From the NCBI GenBank assembly GCA_002914805.1, contig JXTB01000227.1:231017-295016 (forward strand): a stretch of DNA of 64,000 bases, read 5' to 3'. Below, piece after piece: positions 1 through 12,535 of the stretch; within the stretch, counting starts at the first letter, position 1, and every line of letters begins with the position of its first letter. The translations under genes and the position numbers were made by a program. The stretch is from Parasponia andersonii (Eukaryota > Streptophyta > Magnoliopsida > Rosales > Cannabaceae). Below the pieces are notes generated by a model. The model did not search any database. It was not told the origin of the DNA and saw only the letters and a program-made list of their open reading frames with translations.

Positions 1-362
1 TGTTTTGACAAACCACAGTGCCCAGGAGACGTACTACAACAGACCGGACTCCACCTGAATCATCACATACTATACTAGCTCAACTGTTTTAGAAATAGAA
101 GTAGAGTAGAATTAGATTGTTAGAATATCTTCTTATCCAAAAAAAAAAAAAGAAGATTGCTAGAATATCTTATACCACTTCACTTCATAGTAACCATAGT
201 AATAACAAAATTGGGGTATATAATCTACGATAAATTTAATCAATAAAGGAGTCATATGCATTGAGTCTCGGCACATGACAATTTCTACAAAATGACCAAA
301 ACGTTTGGGTTTCAAATTTTGTCACTTGTAAGCCTACACATGACTCATTATTATTATTATTC

Positions 363-405
<43 letters not shown>

Positions 406-675
406 TGGACATATAGCATGATGTTGATAAGCAGTCTACCATTTTGACAAAAATCCAAGGACGAGGATTCTCGCAAATGAGACTAAACTGTTACACCCTC
501 ATGTGTGTATAAACAAGTCAATGCTAAAGGCTTACTCTTGGTTGGATTTACATATTCAATCATATTTTTGGTTTAGATCTCAAGTTTTTCATTCTATTTA
601 AATAGTGACTTTCTATGCGTCAAATCCATTTCACATAATATCATCTTGGCTTCATATACAATAAAATATTTTGTC
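1..675. other. Intergenic stretch with CT microsatellite
   Basis: AT-rich sequence without a supportable gene. It contains a (CT)n microsatellite at about 366-400 and short A runs. The only open frame here is created by the dinucleotide repeat. The stretch ends where a degenerate LTR begins. Confidence 0.6.
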
Positions 676-760
676 TGTTATATGGGAATATGTGTGAATA
701 AATATGAATATATCTGTACGAACATATGTGTGAACAAATATAAATATGAATATATCTGTG

Positions 761-807
<47 letters not shown>

Positions 808-1513
808 TTAGATATGTGAACATATACATATGTAAACATATATATGTGAATACATATGACCACCTATATGGTGGGCAAGTCGCATGGAGGTTGACGAAGG
901 ATTGGCGAGTTTTGCCTATAAATAAAAGCTTCATTTTTTCATTCTTCTCATTCCATGGCGAGAGAGAAAAAGTCCCAATAAGAGTATCTCGTGAGAATCA
1001 AGAAATGTATCCCAGAATATATAGTAGCACGTCAAGTATTTCTCTCCTCTAGGGAAATTTAGGATCAAGAAAGATATCTCAAAATATATAGTAGCATGTC
1101 AAGTATTTCCCTCCTCTAGAAAAATTCCTATTTTATTCTCTTTGTGTATTTTTTCATTTCAAAGATTAGAGAGGTGAGAGTTCTCTTGTTTTCTTATGTA
1201 AGGAGGATGATTGTTCAAAGAGATCAAATATGTGTAAGTGAGATAATACCAACGAAAGAATGCTTAGATGTATTTAAGATAAGCGTTGTGAGTGAGTATT
1301 TGTAAATACTATGTAAATTTTCTCCCTATAATAAAAGATCTACAACAGTCTGTAGATATAGACAAGTTGGGCAAATCATGTAAATTTGTGTGTCTTGTTA
1401 ATTCATGTATTTATTTTCGAAAGTTATTATTCATATATACGATACTAATCATATATACTATACTATTCATGTATACACAGTAAGTCATTGGGAAAGTGAT
1501 TTTTTCTCCAACA
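676..1513. repeat. Left LTR of the degenerate short retroelement
   Basis: It starts TGTTATATG and ends CTCCAACA. It contains a pure TA stretch at about 767-796 that is absent from the right copy and accounts for part of the length difference. Inner boundaries come from aligning the two copies by eye. Confidence 0.55.
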
Positions 1514-2450
1514 ATTAGTATTAAAACGATGGGTTGTGATTGGTTCTTTGGCGCACTAAGGCTTGGTGGTAGTCTAAGAAGTTCTGTATAAAGAGGTTGT
1601 GTTCAAGTGGGAGTATTTGAACTTTTTAGAGAATTTTTTGAGAGAAAGTGTAAAATGATATATCAGGAATTAAGTTTTTAACTTCTGTCAGAGCTTTGGT
1701 AGTGATTATTTGTCATTTTCTTTTGAGGTTACTATTTATATGAATAGTGAAATTTTATCGTCAGTACTGGTTTGTCAACAATAATATTCTAATATATGGT
1801 GGTTCGCAGGAATAGTCAAAAATGATCCAGAGGAAGCCAGATTTGAGTAAGAGCGATGACCACAGATGAAGGATAGTTTTTTGAATTGGCAGAGAATCTA
1901 AGAAATTCAGTATAAACAATAATGACTAAGAAGATCTAGATGTGGAAGTGATCATCCATATATCTTGAATGATATTATCTCTGAATTAAAGGAGAATAAA
2001 ATCTATTGGAGGATAATATAACCTGATAGAAAAAGTCAAAAAGGTAAAGCAAATTCGGTTAAAAGCTCCAAGATTGATGATGTTGGCAATTCTTACGGTA
2101 TGTCACTAAAATTATCATGAAGGAGGATGTGATAGTAGTGCAGTCAGAATTTACAAGTTTGCATACATGTATTAGTTTGGCATTAATGCAAGGTGTACAG
2201 TGAATGACGTCGATAGCTGAGGAACTTCCAGAAAAGTCAAACGTGGGAGTCAACACCATAATTATCAACAAGGTTTTTGATATAAGTTGAGATGAAATTC
2301 TTAGAATTTGTTAATTCTAAGTGGTATACTTATATAGTAGAGTATGATTGTTGGTAAAGAGAATGATAGTGACGTAAGCTATGAGATGAGTGACTACATT
2401 GATCGAATATGAAAACATGATAGAAATCAAGTCTTTAAGTGAGAGATTAT

Positions 2451-3155
2451 TGTTCTATATGAACATGTGTGAACAAATATGAATATATCTATGTGAACAT
2501 ATATGTAAACAGATGTGAATATATATGAACGTATATGTGAAGACATATGAACATATACATATGAATATATGTGAACACCTAAATGGTGTGTAAACTATAT
2601 TCAAACTGCGTAGAGATTGGTAAAAGATTAGTAAGTCTTACCTATTAATAGAGACTTCATTTTTTCATTATCTTCATTTCATGGCGAGAAAGAGAGAAAG
2701 TCTTAGTAAGGGTATCTCATGGGAATCAAGAAAGGTATCTTAGACTATGTAGTAGCATGTCAAGTATTCCTACTTTTGAGAAAATTCTTGTTCTATTGTC
2801 TTTGTTTGTTTTTCTTTTCAAGGATTAGAGAGGTGAAGTTTCTCTTGTTTTCTTATATAAGAGGGATTGTTGTTCAAAGAAATCACATAGATATGAATGA
2901 GAGGATACTTATGGCAGAATATTTGGATGTATTTGGGATAAGGGTTGTGAGTGAGTGTTTATAAACATTGTATAAATTTTCTCCTTATAGTAAAAGATTT
3001 TTAGCAATCCCTTGATATAGCCAAGTTAAGTGAACACACAAATTTGTAAGTCTTGTTAATTCATGCATTTATTTTCTAAGATTTTTGTTTGCATGTATGG
3101 GACTATTCATGTATGCTATGACGAATTAGTGGAAAGGTGACTTTTTTATTCTACA
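2451..3155. repeat. Right LTR of the degenerate short retroelement
   Basis: It starts TGTTCTATATG and ends near CTACA. It is collinear with the left copy over several hundred bases but has many substitutions and indels, so the insertion looks old. The exact 3' end is uncertain because the flanks show no perfect target duplication. Confidence 0.55.
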
Positions 3156-3649
3156 ATTACTTGTAAGAGTCAAAATCCTATCATTTCTATTAATTTTTTT
3201 TAATGCTAATATCAACATCCTTTTCTTCCTTAATTTTTTTTTATGGGAGTTGAATGTTAAATTATAGAACATGGCTGTTTCTTTGCCAACTTGGAAAAAT
3301 GATATGCAACTTTTTTTGGGGCATTTGGAGAATAAATATAAAAACAATATCTGTAAGAGATGTTAAGAAACAGTCAATGTCGTTCACCGTTTTACCGTGG
3401 TAATAGGCACGCGCAACTGAAGACAGCCCGAGCCCCCCTATAATAGCGGCTGGGCTTCCTCGATTGGGCCTTTTATCATGGGCTTGAGTTGATGATTTTA
3501 TTGGGGCCCGTTGGCAGCAGAGGAGGAGCCCGCCGCGAAATGGTGACGAGAGGTATAAGCCGGGGCGAACTCCCTTTCTGATTCTCAGTAATGCAATATT
3601 TACGTATATGAATCTGGTGAACCTAAATAGGCTGGGCAGTGTCACACTA

Positions 3650-3970
3650 AAAAACGACAACCAAAACAATAAAAATAAACAACGGACTCTTAAGAAACCG
3701 CTAGATGAAGGCATAGACATATACCACGGTCCACGGCTAAACCGAATACGACAAGACAATAGATGGAAAAGGACAACAAATGTGAAAATGACAATAAGTG
3801 AGAAAACGACAGTAATATAGAAAACGACAACATATGGAAAATATAACAGAACAAAAGCGACAATAAGAAACAGAACAACACGAAACTGAAGACGACATGA
3901 AAAACAAAAACGTCATAAAGCAGAAAGGACAAGAAAAACAAAAACGACATAAAACAGAAATCGACAATAA
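3650..3970 (-). repeat. Dispersed AAAACGACA motif array (reverse of TGTCGTTTT)
   Basis: About ten words of the form AAAACGACA or AAAGCGACA and close variants recur at irregular spacing (for example near 3651, 3746, 3802, 3820, 3853, 3937 and 3958). On the minus strand they read TGTCGTTTT, the word enriched at 52975-54231. Spacing is irregular, so it is not a simple satellite. No ORF explains it. Confidence 0.5.
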
Positions 3971-4148
3971 AAGGACCGTTATTTTTTCTTTCTTTTTCCA
4001 CATATTGTTTCTTATACGACCTTATCAATTCCATTCTTTTTTTTCTTCTCTAGGGATAATAACCTCAAAAGATTTCGTCCTTATGTGAAGAATCATTTTT
4101 TTTTTTTCTCGTGATAAAAATTTGTTATATATTACAAAAGTTCACACT

Positions 4149-4398
4149 GGATATATGACTTGAGAATATAGAATCATGCAAAAAGAATACTTCGCTGTAT
4201 ATATTTATAGCCAACCACCCACTATTATTCACTATAGAATTTTTTTTTTCTTCTTCTTTTTTTTTTTTTTTTTGGATATATGACTTGAGAATATAGAATC
4301 ATGCAAAAAGAATACTTCGCTGTATATATTTATAGCCAACCACCCACTATTATTCACTATAGAATTTTTTTTTTCTTCTTCTTTTTTTTTTTTTTTTT
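4149..4398. repeat. 125-bp direct tandem duplication
   Basis: A unit starting GGATATATGACTTGAG and ending in a T-rich TTCTTCTTTTTT tract occurs twice back to back (about 4149-4273 and 4274-4398). The copies look nearly identical apart from the length of the T run. It is either a very recent duplication or an assembly artefact at a homopolymer. Confidence 0.85.
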
Positions 4399-4399
4399 T

Positions 4400-5435
4400 G
4401 CTGGAAGATGTTCTGTGACTGTGACAGTTTAAGGCTAAGCCTAAGGTGGCCATTAACAAAGAAGAAAAATGGTACGATGGTATGGTTAGGGAAATTAAAA
4501 ATAACGTTAGAAGCTTTACAATAATGAATCTGTTATGTCTGCAAAAAGCAAAAGAAATCAGGTATAAACAGCAAAAGAGAAATGTCAACTGCGGGATTTA
4601 TCAATTTATTTATTATTTTTAATGGCATAAGGAAAAGATCTGGTCTAGTCTCGGATGTAAATTTGTAATCATGTATAGTAGTTCTCGACCATACATTACC
4701 AACCAAAAATATTATTAGTTTGCAGACTTTACTTCCCACTCTCGCCAACGTGGCAAGAAGTGATTCGGTAGCTGTGATGATTAAATAAGAATAACAAATG
4801 TCGATAATTCAAGGCAATAACTGCTCATAAAAATAATCACGCAATTAATTCTAAGGAGCCACGCTTACGGAGGCCACCTCACCCGGAAAAGACCCTTCCT
4901 TATCCATCTCAGATAATCATAACGGTAAGTCATAAATTTCTCAGCATTAAATAGGTGCTTTTTATCAAGACTTGGAAGATTGTATTCTTCTACTTAAAAT
5001 GGACCAATCAAAATGCTAACAGGCTCTTTCCAAAAAAAAATGCTAGTAGGCCACAGTAATATTGTTAAAAGAACAAACCAAAATTAAAATTGGGGTGCTT
5101 TTGAAAAATAAATAAATAAAATAATAAAATTTGGGATAAATCTGCATTTCATTTCTATACAAATGAAAATCGACATTACAGTACTACTAGTAGAAATCAC
5201 TACCCAACTGACCAGGAAGCCTTGCAAAAACAGCTCTTGTAATATAATTTTTCTATTAGAGTAGGGAATCAAAAAAAAAAATAAATATAAAGTGACACCA
5301 AAACATAATTCCAACGTATACGAACTTGGAGATCATGAAAACATTAATCTTCCCCACTATGTTTCATTTTTGTCATTTTGTTTTGTTTTTCTTTCTTTTG
5401 TTGAACTTTGTTGATTATTATGAAGATCATCATCC
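4400..5435. other. Intergenic, downstream of the glutaredoxin gene
   Basis: AT-rich sequence with A-rich and T-rich runs and no supportable gene. It includes the likely 3' flank of the glutaredoxin gene, which ends at 5436 on the minus strand. The region from 3156 to 3640 also lacks a gene; it has a GC-richer patch at about 3400-3580 that I could not identify. Confidence 0.5.
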
Positions 5436-5816
5436 TCAGAGCCAGAGCGCTCCAGCGTCCTTGAGCAGAGGAACGAGTGTGCCATTGATATGGGAAGCCA
5501 TAACGCGGTCCATGCCACCCACAAGCTTTCCGCCGATGAAGACGACGGGGAGAGCGGTGGAAGTGCCGAGCAGCCTCATCAAGGCCCTCTCAATGTCCTT
5601 CCCTCTTGGGTCATGGTCAAGCTCGTACACCGTCGGGTTCACTCCCATCCCACAGAACAGCCTCTTCACAGCATGGCACATGCAGCAGCTGCTCACGCTA
5701 AACACCACCACCGCGCTCTCCGCCGCAAGCCTCGCCACCCTCTCAAGTGGGTCCCCTCCTCCCATGCACCTCCCCGCCGCCAAGTAGTACCCCCAGCCAT
5801 CCGCCTGATAATGCAT
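5436..5816 (-). CDS. CC-type glutaredoxin (ROXY class)
   Basis: This predicted 126-residue protein is a land-plant-specific class III glutaredoxin. The family acts in the cytosol and nucleus as glutathione-linked regulators that bind TGA bZIP transcription factors, affecting petal and anther development, defence or nitrate signalling. The active site is C44-C45-M46-C47, the CCxC signature of the class. The cis-proline is P90 in [10 protein letters not shown], followed by the glutathione-binding GG segment (99-101). The C-terminus is ALWL, the tail known in ROXY proteins for TGA and TOPLESS-type interactions. There are no introns, as is common for the class. The open frame extends further upstream, but the start at 5816 (MHYQADGW) gives the family length and lies about 145 bp downstream of a TATA box; the upstream extension is low-complexity and unlike the family. 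Which ROXY it corresponds to cannot be decided here. Confidence 0.93.
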   Translation of the reverse strand: MHYQADGWGYYLAAGRCMGGGDPLERVARLAAESAVVVFSVSSCCMCHAVKRLFCGMGVNPTVYELDHDPRGKDIERALMRLLGTSTALPVVFIGGKLVGGMDRVMASHINGTLVPLLKDAGALWL

Positions 5817-5960
5817 CTTATATATATAAGATAGTATGATCTGTTGGTTCAATGCAAGCAAAAGCGTGACGAGGCTAGTGGGATTGGGATGAAAAGAAGA
5901 GAATGCTATGGTGGTTGGTGGAGTAATGGGCTTGAGCGTTGAGGGGTCTTCTTGATGATC

Positions 5961-5970
5961 CTTATATAGA
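5961..5970 (-). promoter_or_regulatory. TATA box of the glutaredoxin gene
   Basis: TCTATATAAG on the minus strand, about 145 bp upstream of the chosen ATG. Transcription would start near 5935 and leave a leader of about 120 nt. A second TATATATAAG at 5820-5830 touches the start codon and is too close to serve. Confidence 0.6.
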
Positions 5971-5974
5971 GCAA

Positions 5975-8900
5975 GAGCAGGGTGGGGTAGTGTTGGTTTG
6001 GGAAGGGGGGTAGTTTGGTAATAATGAGGAGTTTGTCTGTTCTTGTCGCAAGGCGTGCGTGGAGGGTGTCGTGGATTTTGTGCTTTAATAGGATTATTGT
6101 CTGTATTCACGAGGCCTCAAACGTAACATACATACGGCAAAGCTACGGGGATGTGTCAGCTACATATGGAAGGCGGCTACGTGGGGGAGCACTTGTCTAC
6201 GATCGAGAGTACGGTAGTTCAAAATACGTGCTTACTGTATACATTGCTGCTCTTTCGTCAGAGGGAGGGTACAGTAGTCTTTTTAATCCTTTTGCAGAGA
6301 GAGAGAGAAAGTATACATATTTGATCTATATGTACGACTATTAGACGGCTATGTTGGTCCTTGTTGTCGGGGGAAGTAGAGTAAGTAGGACCCAAAATCC
6401 AAATCACTTTTTGGCATTCTGACGTGACCCTTACGCGCATGTTTGCCCTCCTTCATCTGGATTCTCAAACGGAAAACATGATGATGCTGATCATCAACAC
6501 TTGCACTAGCATGACTTTGACTTGTCTTACTTCCATCAATAAAATAAATATATATTATGTATAGCGTGCAATATCTTCACTACCAAAGCATAAAATATTT
6601 ACTCATCTTTTTATTTTCCTCTTACTTTGTGGACTCACTGTTCACCACAATGTTAAAACTGATCTGTAGTAAGGAACGTGTACTTTCGTTATTTATTTAT
6701 TTATTTTTATATAAGGGTGAGTGTTACCATTTTTTTGAATGAAGGAACAAATAAAACATAGCGTGGAGCGTAGGTAAAGTGTAATCATCATTAGTGGAGA
6801 GGATTACGAGCATTTGAACGACACCATAGTGGATAATCAAATGGCATAATCGCTATGGTAACAGAAAGAAGAAGAAGAAGTGTAGATTAATATAAATGGA
6901 GGAGTCCTTCAATTAATGTCTTGTCTACTTGTTTATAATTATACACTAGTACTGCTCCCATAGATTAATAACCCTGTTCCCTCGGGCAAATGAAATTAGC
7001 ATGTACGTCATCTTTGTGAGAATACACACACATATATATATATATTATTAGCTCTATATAGCTAGCTATGGCGTGGCGCGGTTGAATTGGTAGAGAGAAT
7101 CCACGTGAGCAAAGAGTAGTAGGGGTAGAAAATGTCATGGGAATGTGGGATTATGTTACATAAAGAGAAGAAAGGCAAAGAAGAAGAAGAAGAAAAAAAA
7201 GTGAATAATTTGAACACATAATTTAGAGGAATGTTAGGGAAAAGCAATGACAAATGTGCAGTTGAAACATTGAAAAGGGTGAGGCGTGGCCTGCACCCAC
7301 TGACTGAGTCGGGCGGCGCGGCTGGGTACGGTGTGTCCAGCGCCGAATACCGGCGAGATATGAGGATCTATACATTCAATTCTTTATTTATTACTATTAT
7401 TTTATGCTTCTTGAGTTTTTAGCTCTCTTTGGGTTTTTGGCCGTAGCTATATATATTCCATGTACAAAACAATTAGCTTTCTGGTCAGTTATTTGTCTCT
7501 TAGTTGGTTTTCTTTACCGACGATCTCTCTTTACGCATGCAACTCTGCAATGCAAGCCCTCTATCTCTCTCCATGTGTATCTATTGTAGAGTCATAATTT
7601 TCCTTTTTTCGCGGGAAACGTAGAGTCATAAGTCTTCACCATTTTAGAAAAATGGCTTTTTTTAGGATAATATGGAACGATAATGGCTTTTGAGGGGAAG
7701 TACTGCTAAATATAGTTAGACAAACCAAATTAATAAATACTAATCGCACGCATTGAGATAGGACGTGATCAGAATAATGATATGAATAAAACCACATAAC
7801 TAATGTTAGCTAGCACTTTGAAACAGTTAGTTGGTCTCGAATTTGAACCAAGAGAGTAGAGAACACTAGTTCATTTTATCTCCTAAAGTTACAGAATATA
7901 TATGCTATCCAAAATTCGTCTATTGTGATGAAAATATAATATTAGCATCTCCATGTCTTAAGCGGTATTCCAAATATAAACAGTACTGTTAGCTTGTTAT
8001 ATGACATGATATATAATATCTCCATCTTTTAATTAGAAACTGGTTTATGTTGTTTAGAATATGGTTAATTGATGATATATGTCTTCTCTGACTCACTGAA
8101 AAGAAATTACGTAGTTTCAAGACGAGTTATAATTTGCATGTATTCATCAACATAGAATCTTTGACAATTTATTTGTAGAAAATTTTACTCAGAGGAATTT
8201 AGACTAAGGGATTAATTGCCCTTTGGTGATAAAACGTTCTCTTAATGTCAATATGTTTTTTCGGGGGAAAAAAAAAAAGGAGAAGAAGGCTTTATTTGCC
8301 ACTGTATAATTAACATATATAAAATTTCTTAAAAATCCTTAATAACGTTATATACTCTTACATATGTTGACTCATCTCCACTGAATCTGACGACGACTTT
8401 TGACTTCGGTATTCTTCTATGAATTTTCGACCATGTACGTGTTCAACCACGGTGAAGCTCAAAAACATAATAATATGGAGCCTAATCTACTACGGTGAGT
8501 CAATTGCTTTTCTTTTTTTCCTAACATTTAAAAGCTCAAATTTGTTAACAGAAGCTTCATCAAAATAAATATAACATCGAACAATAATTTTTTAAAAATC
8601 TCTAATAAATGTGGGAGAAAGAAAAATAGTTTTGGTTTGAAAATAAAAAAATAAAATAATGTTATGGATTACTTTAAAGTGTCAAGCATCATAAAAAATA
8701 TCAATTTTTCAGTAGAAGATATAATTAATATACTAAGTTCTACCTAAAGTATAATTTTATTTTTCAATAAAAAACTGACATTTAATATAGCGCCTAACAC
8801 CTTAAGATACCTCAAAGCATTACTTGAAAAAAATGTAAAAGAACTAACTTAGGATCATTCTCATTTTCATTTTCTTATCCACTCTCACGTGTTACTGTTT

Positions 8901-9055
8901 GACATATAAATTCTATTAAACAAAATTATATGCAAATATTATTATAATAATAGAAGTTTGCATGTCAAGTGATAAAATGGAACAGAAAAATACAGTAATT
9001 CTAACATTCCTGATTAAAAAATAAATAAGGTTGTGTTCTTTGTTTCCTTAAAGAA
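5975..9055. other. Intergenic, upstream of the glutaredoxin gene
   Basis: About 3 kb without a supportable gene. It holds short TA and GA runs and a small GC-rich patch near 7290-7350 (GGCGGCGCGGCTGGG). From about 8000 onward it is very AT-rich, like the transposon-rich parts of the window, but no terminal repeats were identified. Confidence 0.5.
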
Positions 9056-9060
9056 AACAT

Positions 9061-9141
9061 ACAATGGATTTCCTATTTATTTGTCGTACAATGGATTTCC
9101 TATTTATTTGTCGTGCAATAGATTTCCTATTTATTTGTCTA
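9061..9141. repeat. 27-bp minisatellite, three copies
   Basis: The unit begins ACAATGGATTTCCTATTT and ends TTGTCGT. It occurs at 9061, 9088 and 9115, with a few substitutions in the third copy. Confidence 0.85.
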
Positions 9142-9203
9142 CGTGCATAATCCAAAAGGCCACACAGGTCATATATCTCTATATTATATCTACAGCAACC
9201 CTA

Positions 9204-9378
9204 ATATTTATATCCAAGTTCAAGACTTTTTTTTATGTATAATTATCATGTCCCAAAAAATTCACCCACTCACACCATATAAGTCATTTTATATTTATAT
9301 ACAAGTTCAAGACTATTTTTTTTTCATGTATAATTATCATGTCCCAAAAAATTCCCCCACTCAGACCATATAAATCCA
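9204..9378. repeat. 87-bp tandem duplication
   Basis: Two adjacent copies begin ATATTTATATCCAAGTTC (9204) and ATATTTATATACAAGTTC (9291). Each contains TAATTATCATGTCCCAAAAAA and ends near ACCATATAA. They differ by several point changes and a T-run length change. Confidence 0.8.
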
Positions 9379-9379
9379 T

Positions 9380-12300
9380 TTTAAATAAAACACAGAAGTT
9401 GTAGAACAAAATTCCCCCCACTCAAAAAATTCCCAAGAAGAATCCAAATTGAAAGAACAGCACTCTACTCAGAAATGAAAGTGAAATTTATGGGGTTTCA
9501 TTATGTATATACATATAATATGGAATGAATATTCAAAAATAGAATATGATCAATTGTCACAAGAATCATAAAAACTACGTACTCAGTTAAACATTCCATC
9601 AAAGACTTGGCATACATATTCTTTTAGTATATTCTTGACTCAAATTATATTAATTTTATTTGGAGATTATTAAAGAATTTCATAAATTTATAACAAATTT
9701 ACACAAAATCTCAAGCAACTGAGTAAGAATATTAAAACATTTTAAGAAAGAAAAAAGATCTTATTGAGCCAATGTTATAAGAGTTTGTAGATTCAATAGC
9801 ATCCAAGGAAGAGGATAAAAGTTGTTGTTGCCTACCATTGAATGACTTATGTTGGCACTCGGAAATAAAGAGCGGTACTTGTTGATCCATAATTCTTCGT
9901 TTTAAGATTAGACCACCAGAATAGGTTGGTTGTCGATGAGGTACTAGCAACTGAGGAGGTCTCATCAGTGGAGGAGGTTTGATCGGTGGAGATCCGCACG
10001 GAGGAGGAAGTGGTGGTCTCATTGAGCTCTGGTTCAGAGCTAAAAATGGAAGTTTCGAGAGGGAGAGCCTGGTTTGCTCAATAAATATTCCAAAAGAGAG
10101 TTTCTATTTTCCTCACATATTTTGAGAGAAACTCAAATCCTTGCTTTTTAATTATTTTTCCCCTTAATTTTTCCTTATCAATTTTTTCCCTCATCTTTTT
10201 CTAAAACCCAAATAACAGAAAATGATTTCTCTCAATTTTTTTTCCCCATTTTCCCTCCTAAATTCCAAGATCCAATCAGGACCTTAATATAAAAATATAT
10301 GATTATTAATAAAATATTTTCTAAATAATGATCAACTCATTATTTGTTTAAAAATATTTAGTTTATTACTTCTAATATATTGGATTTAAGATATTTATCT
10401 TAAATTTGAGAAAATATACTTTATTTAAAACAAAAATGCGAAGTTCTTAGGTTTATTAATAGAGATATTAATAAAAATGTATTACATATAGGGATAATCC
10501 CAAAAATATCCTCTCTATGTTATCGTTAAATTTCACGTTTAACCCTCTGTTCTCATAAATCCTAATATTCTCTCTATTTTATAAAATAAGAAAAAAGTAG
10601 ACCCCAACACTTCTCTGGTCAAAGTTAAAATATAAAATATCAAAAATGCTCTTGCATATATTTGAAAAATCTATTACCATGTATTCTATATTAATATAGT
10701 CAATTGTTTATTTTAAAAAACAAAATCACACTTTTTTTATATCATAGGAAAATATTGATAATTTTTTTTTATGATAAACTTTAGATTATTTAAAAAAAAA
10801 AAAAAGAAATCAATAAAGGGGTTGTTTGGATATTAGTATTAATATTATTTAGAAAAATATTTAATAAAAAATTTGACCAAAAAGAGAAGATATGTTACCT
10901 TTTTACTTATTGTAGAAAATAGAAGGGAATAATTTTGGGTTTTATGAGAACAAATAATTAAATAAGATTAAAATTTTAAAATATACATGTTGAGCCTTTA
11001 CCTCAGAGAAGAAATTGGGCAAATCATTTAATAACCTTTTACAATTAATATTATTAATATTTAATAGCAAAATGTTAGGACATAGAGTGTTTTTTCCATG
11101 AACTTAACAATATTATTGACATGCAATAGCAAAATGGTAGAGCAANNNTGAAAGGGTCAAGAGTATTTATATGGGTGGAAAGTGTATAGTTTTTTTTTTT
11201 TCTTGAAAGGGCAAAGAGTGTTCATATGGGTGGAGAGTGAATTGTTCTCAACATCAAACCTATAAATTCTCTCTCTCTCTAAGGCTACATTTAGTAGGAA
11301 AGAAAGAAGAGAGGAAGAAATTGAGCTACATTACCTAGGAAAGGAAAATGAGAGAAGAATGAGAGAACTCTTTAATTTTATTTGGTATAAGAGCATTGAG
11401 AAAACACCAAAATTATTTCATTAGAAGAAAGAAAGAGAATTTTAGTTATAGAATAACTACTTTACCACTTGAGTAGACACTTCTCTCCTAAAATCTCTCC
11501 AAATTGGAGGGGGATTAAAAATTAATTATAATAGTGATTTGAAATCTATTTTCTAATCCTTAATTTCCTTTCTACAATGAACCATCTTACACCAAATCCA
11601 TCAGATAATCCTCTGTCCCATCTCCTTCCCACTTTCCCTCTACCAAACACACTCATATATACATTGTTCAGAATCGGATCTTGTATTCTGATTAACTAAC
11701 GAGATCTATAATTAAAATAATGCAGAGAATAATTGAGATTACGGTTGGATTACAGGGTGTACACAAAAGGGTCATCGCAATACGTACCACGTGTTAAAGT
11801 CTCAGTAGGTGGTTGAGATAAAATATGACACTTCCCATGGCACCTTTGCCACGTTGGTAATTGTAAAAATGACTCTTGTAGTGTACACAAGTGTAAAAGT
11901 TATCACAACACTATTTATATTCCGAAGCTCTGATGGAGATCGATATAGAAAACGACATTTTTTACAACGTCTTTGTCACGTTAGTAGTTACAAGAATAAT
12001 GTACTTATGATACAATAATAATGATAAAAAAATAAATAATAACGTAATAATAATGTAAGTATTATCACAACGCTGACACTATGTATGAAAGTCTTAATAG
12101 ACAGTCACAATAAAGAACAATACTTCTCATGGCATTCCTGTACGTAAGCTGTTACAAGAATAACTAACTTATGGATCGATGATACTAAAATAACGAAAGT
12201 CAAGTTGGATTGAGGTGAATAAACTAACCATAACATCAATTAGAAATCAAACAAAAAATGAGAGGTTAGAATAATAATAATTAACAGAAAATATAAATGA

Positions 12301-12535
12301 GAGAGAAAAATATGAAATCTCAAACTTGTGCTACAGGTCAAACACAGAGTTTGAGGAGAATAGCTCGGTACCCACAAATCATTAGAGTACATGGATTAGA
12401 AGCTGCATGCAATGAAGCTTGTGAAACAAATTAAAAATAAAGGAATAATAGAAAGGTGGTATGAAACAAATTAAGGAATAGAAGATTATATAAGGTAGAT
12501 ATTGGGCTTAGAATATATATAAAGTATATATATAA
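9380..12535. other. AT-rich intergenic region with an assembly gap
   Basis: No gene is supported. Three N bases lie at 11146-11148. A proline-rich minus-strand frame at 9732-10022 lacks any recognised domain. A pair of related sentences around 11100-11240 (TGAAAGGGTCAAGAGTATTTATATGGGTGG and a near copy about 60 bp later) shows a local duplication spanning the gap. Confidence 0.5.

Larger units (their letters stand above)
676..3155. mobile_element. Degenerate short LTR retroelement with noncoding interior
   Basis: Two diverged direct repeats (about 676-1513 and 2451-3155) bracket about 940 bp with no usable ORF. Both repeats open with TGTT plus an AT-rich run of GAACATATA-like words. They share the same order of landmarks: TTCATTTTTTCATT, an ATGGCGAGA segment, CATGTCAAGTATT, ATTAGAGAGGTGA, TTGTTCAAAGA, then a CTTGTTAATTCATG tail. 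A purine-rich AAGTGAGAGATTAT lies just before the second repeat, as expected for a polypurine tract. The bases after the first repeat (ATTAGTATTAAAAC) are a poor match to a tRNA-Met primer site. No clean target duplication was found. The structure suggests a non-autonomous or heavily deleted Ty1/copia-type element. Confidence 0.6.

Noticed and set aside
641..934. Ile/Tyr/His-rich frames
   Set aside because: They come from the TA-rich part of an LTR-like repeat and have no protein-like composition.
3156..3165. Target duplication for the short LTR element
   Set aside because: TTGTC on the left and TTGTA several bases past the right LTR agree only partly and are offset; not convincing.
3690..4034. 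Hydrophobic Ser/Phe/Cys-rich frames over the AAAACGACA array
   Set aside because: Their composition follows from the repeated motif and T-rich sequence; no conserved protein is suggested.
5820..5830. TATATATAAG next to the glutaredoxin start codon as its TATA box
   Set aside because: It is only a few bases from the ATG and would leave no room for a leader; the site at 5961-5970 fits better.
5326..5834. Plus-strand open frames opposite the glutaredoxin
   Set aside because: They are mirror frames of a GC-rich conserved gene; the minus frame has the active site and family tail.
9732..10022. Proline-rich 96-residue minus-strand frame (MRPPLPPPCGSPP)
   Set aside because: No recognised domain, low-complexity N-terminus, AT-rich surroundings and no promoter; too weak to call a gene.
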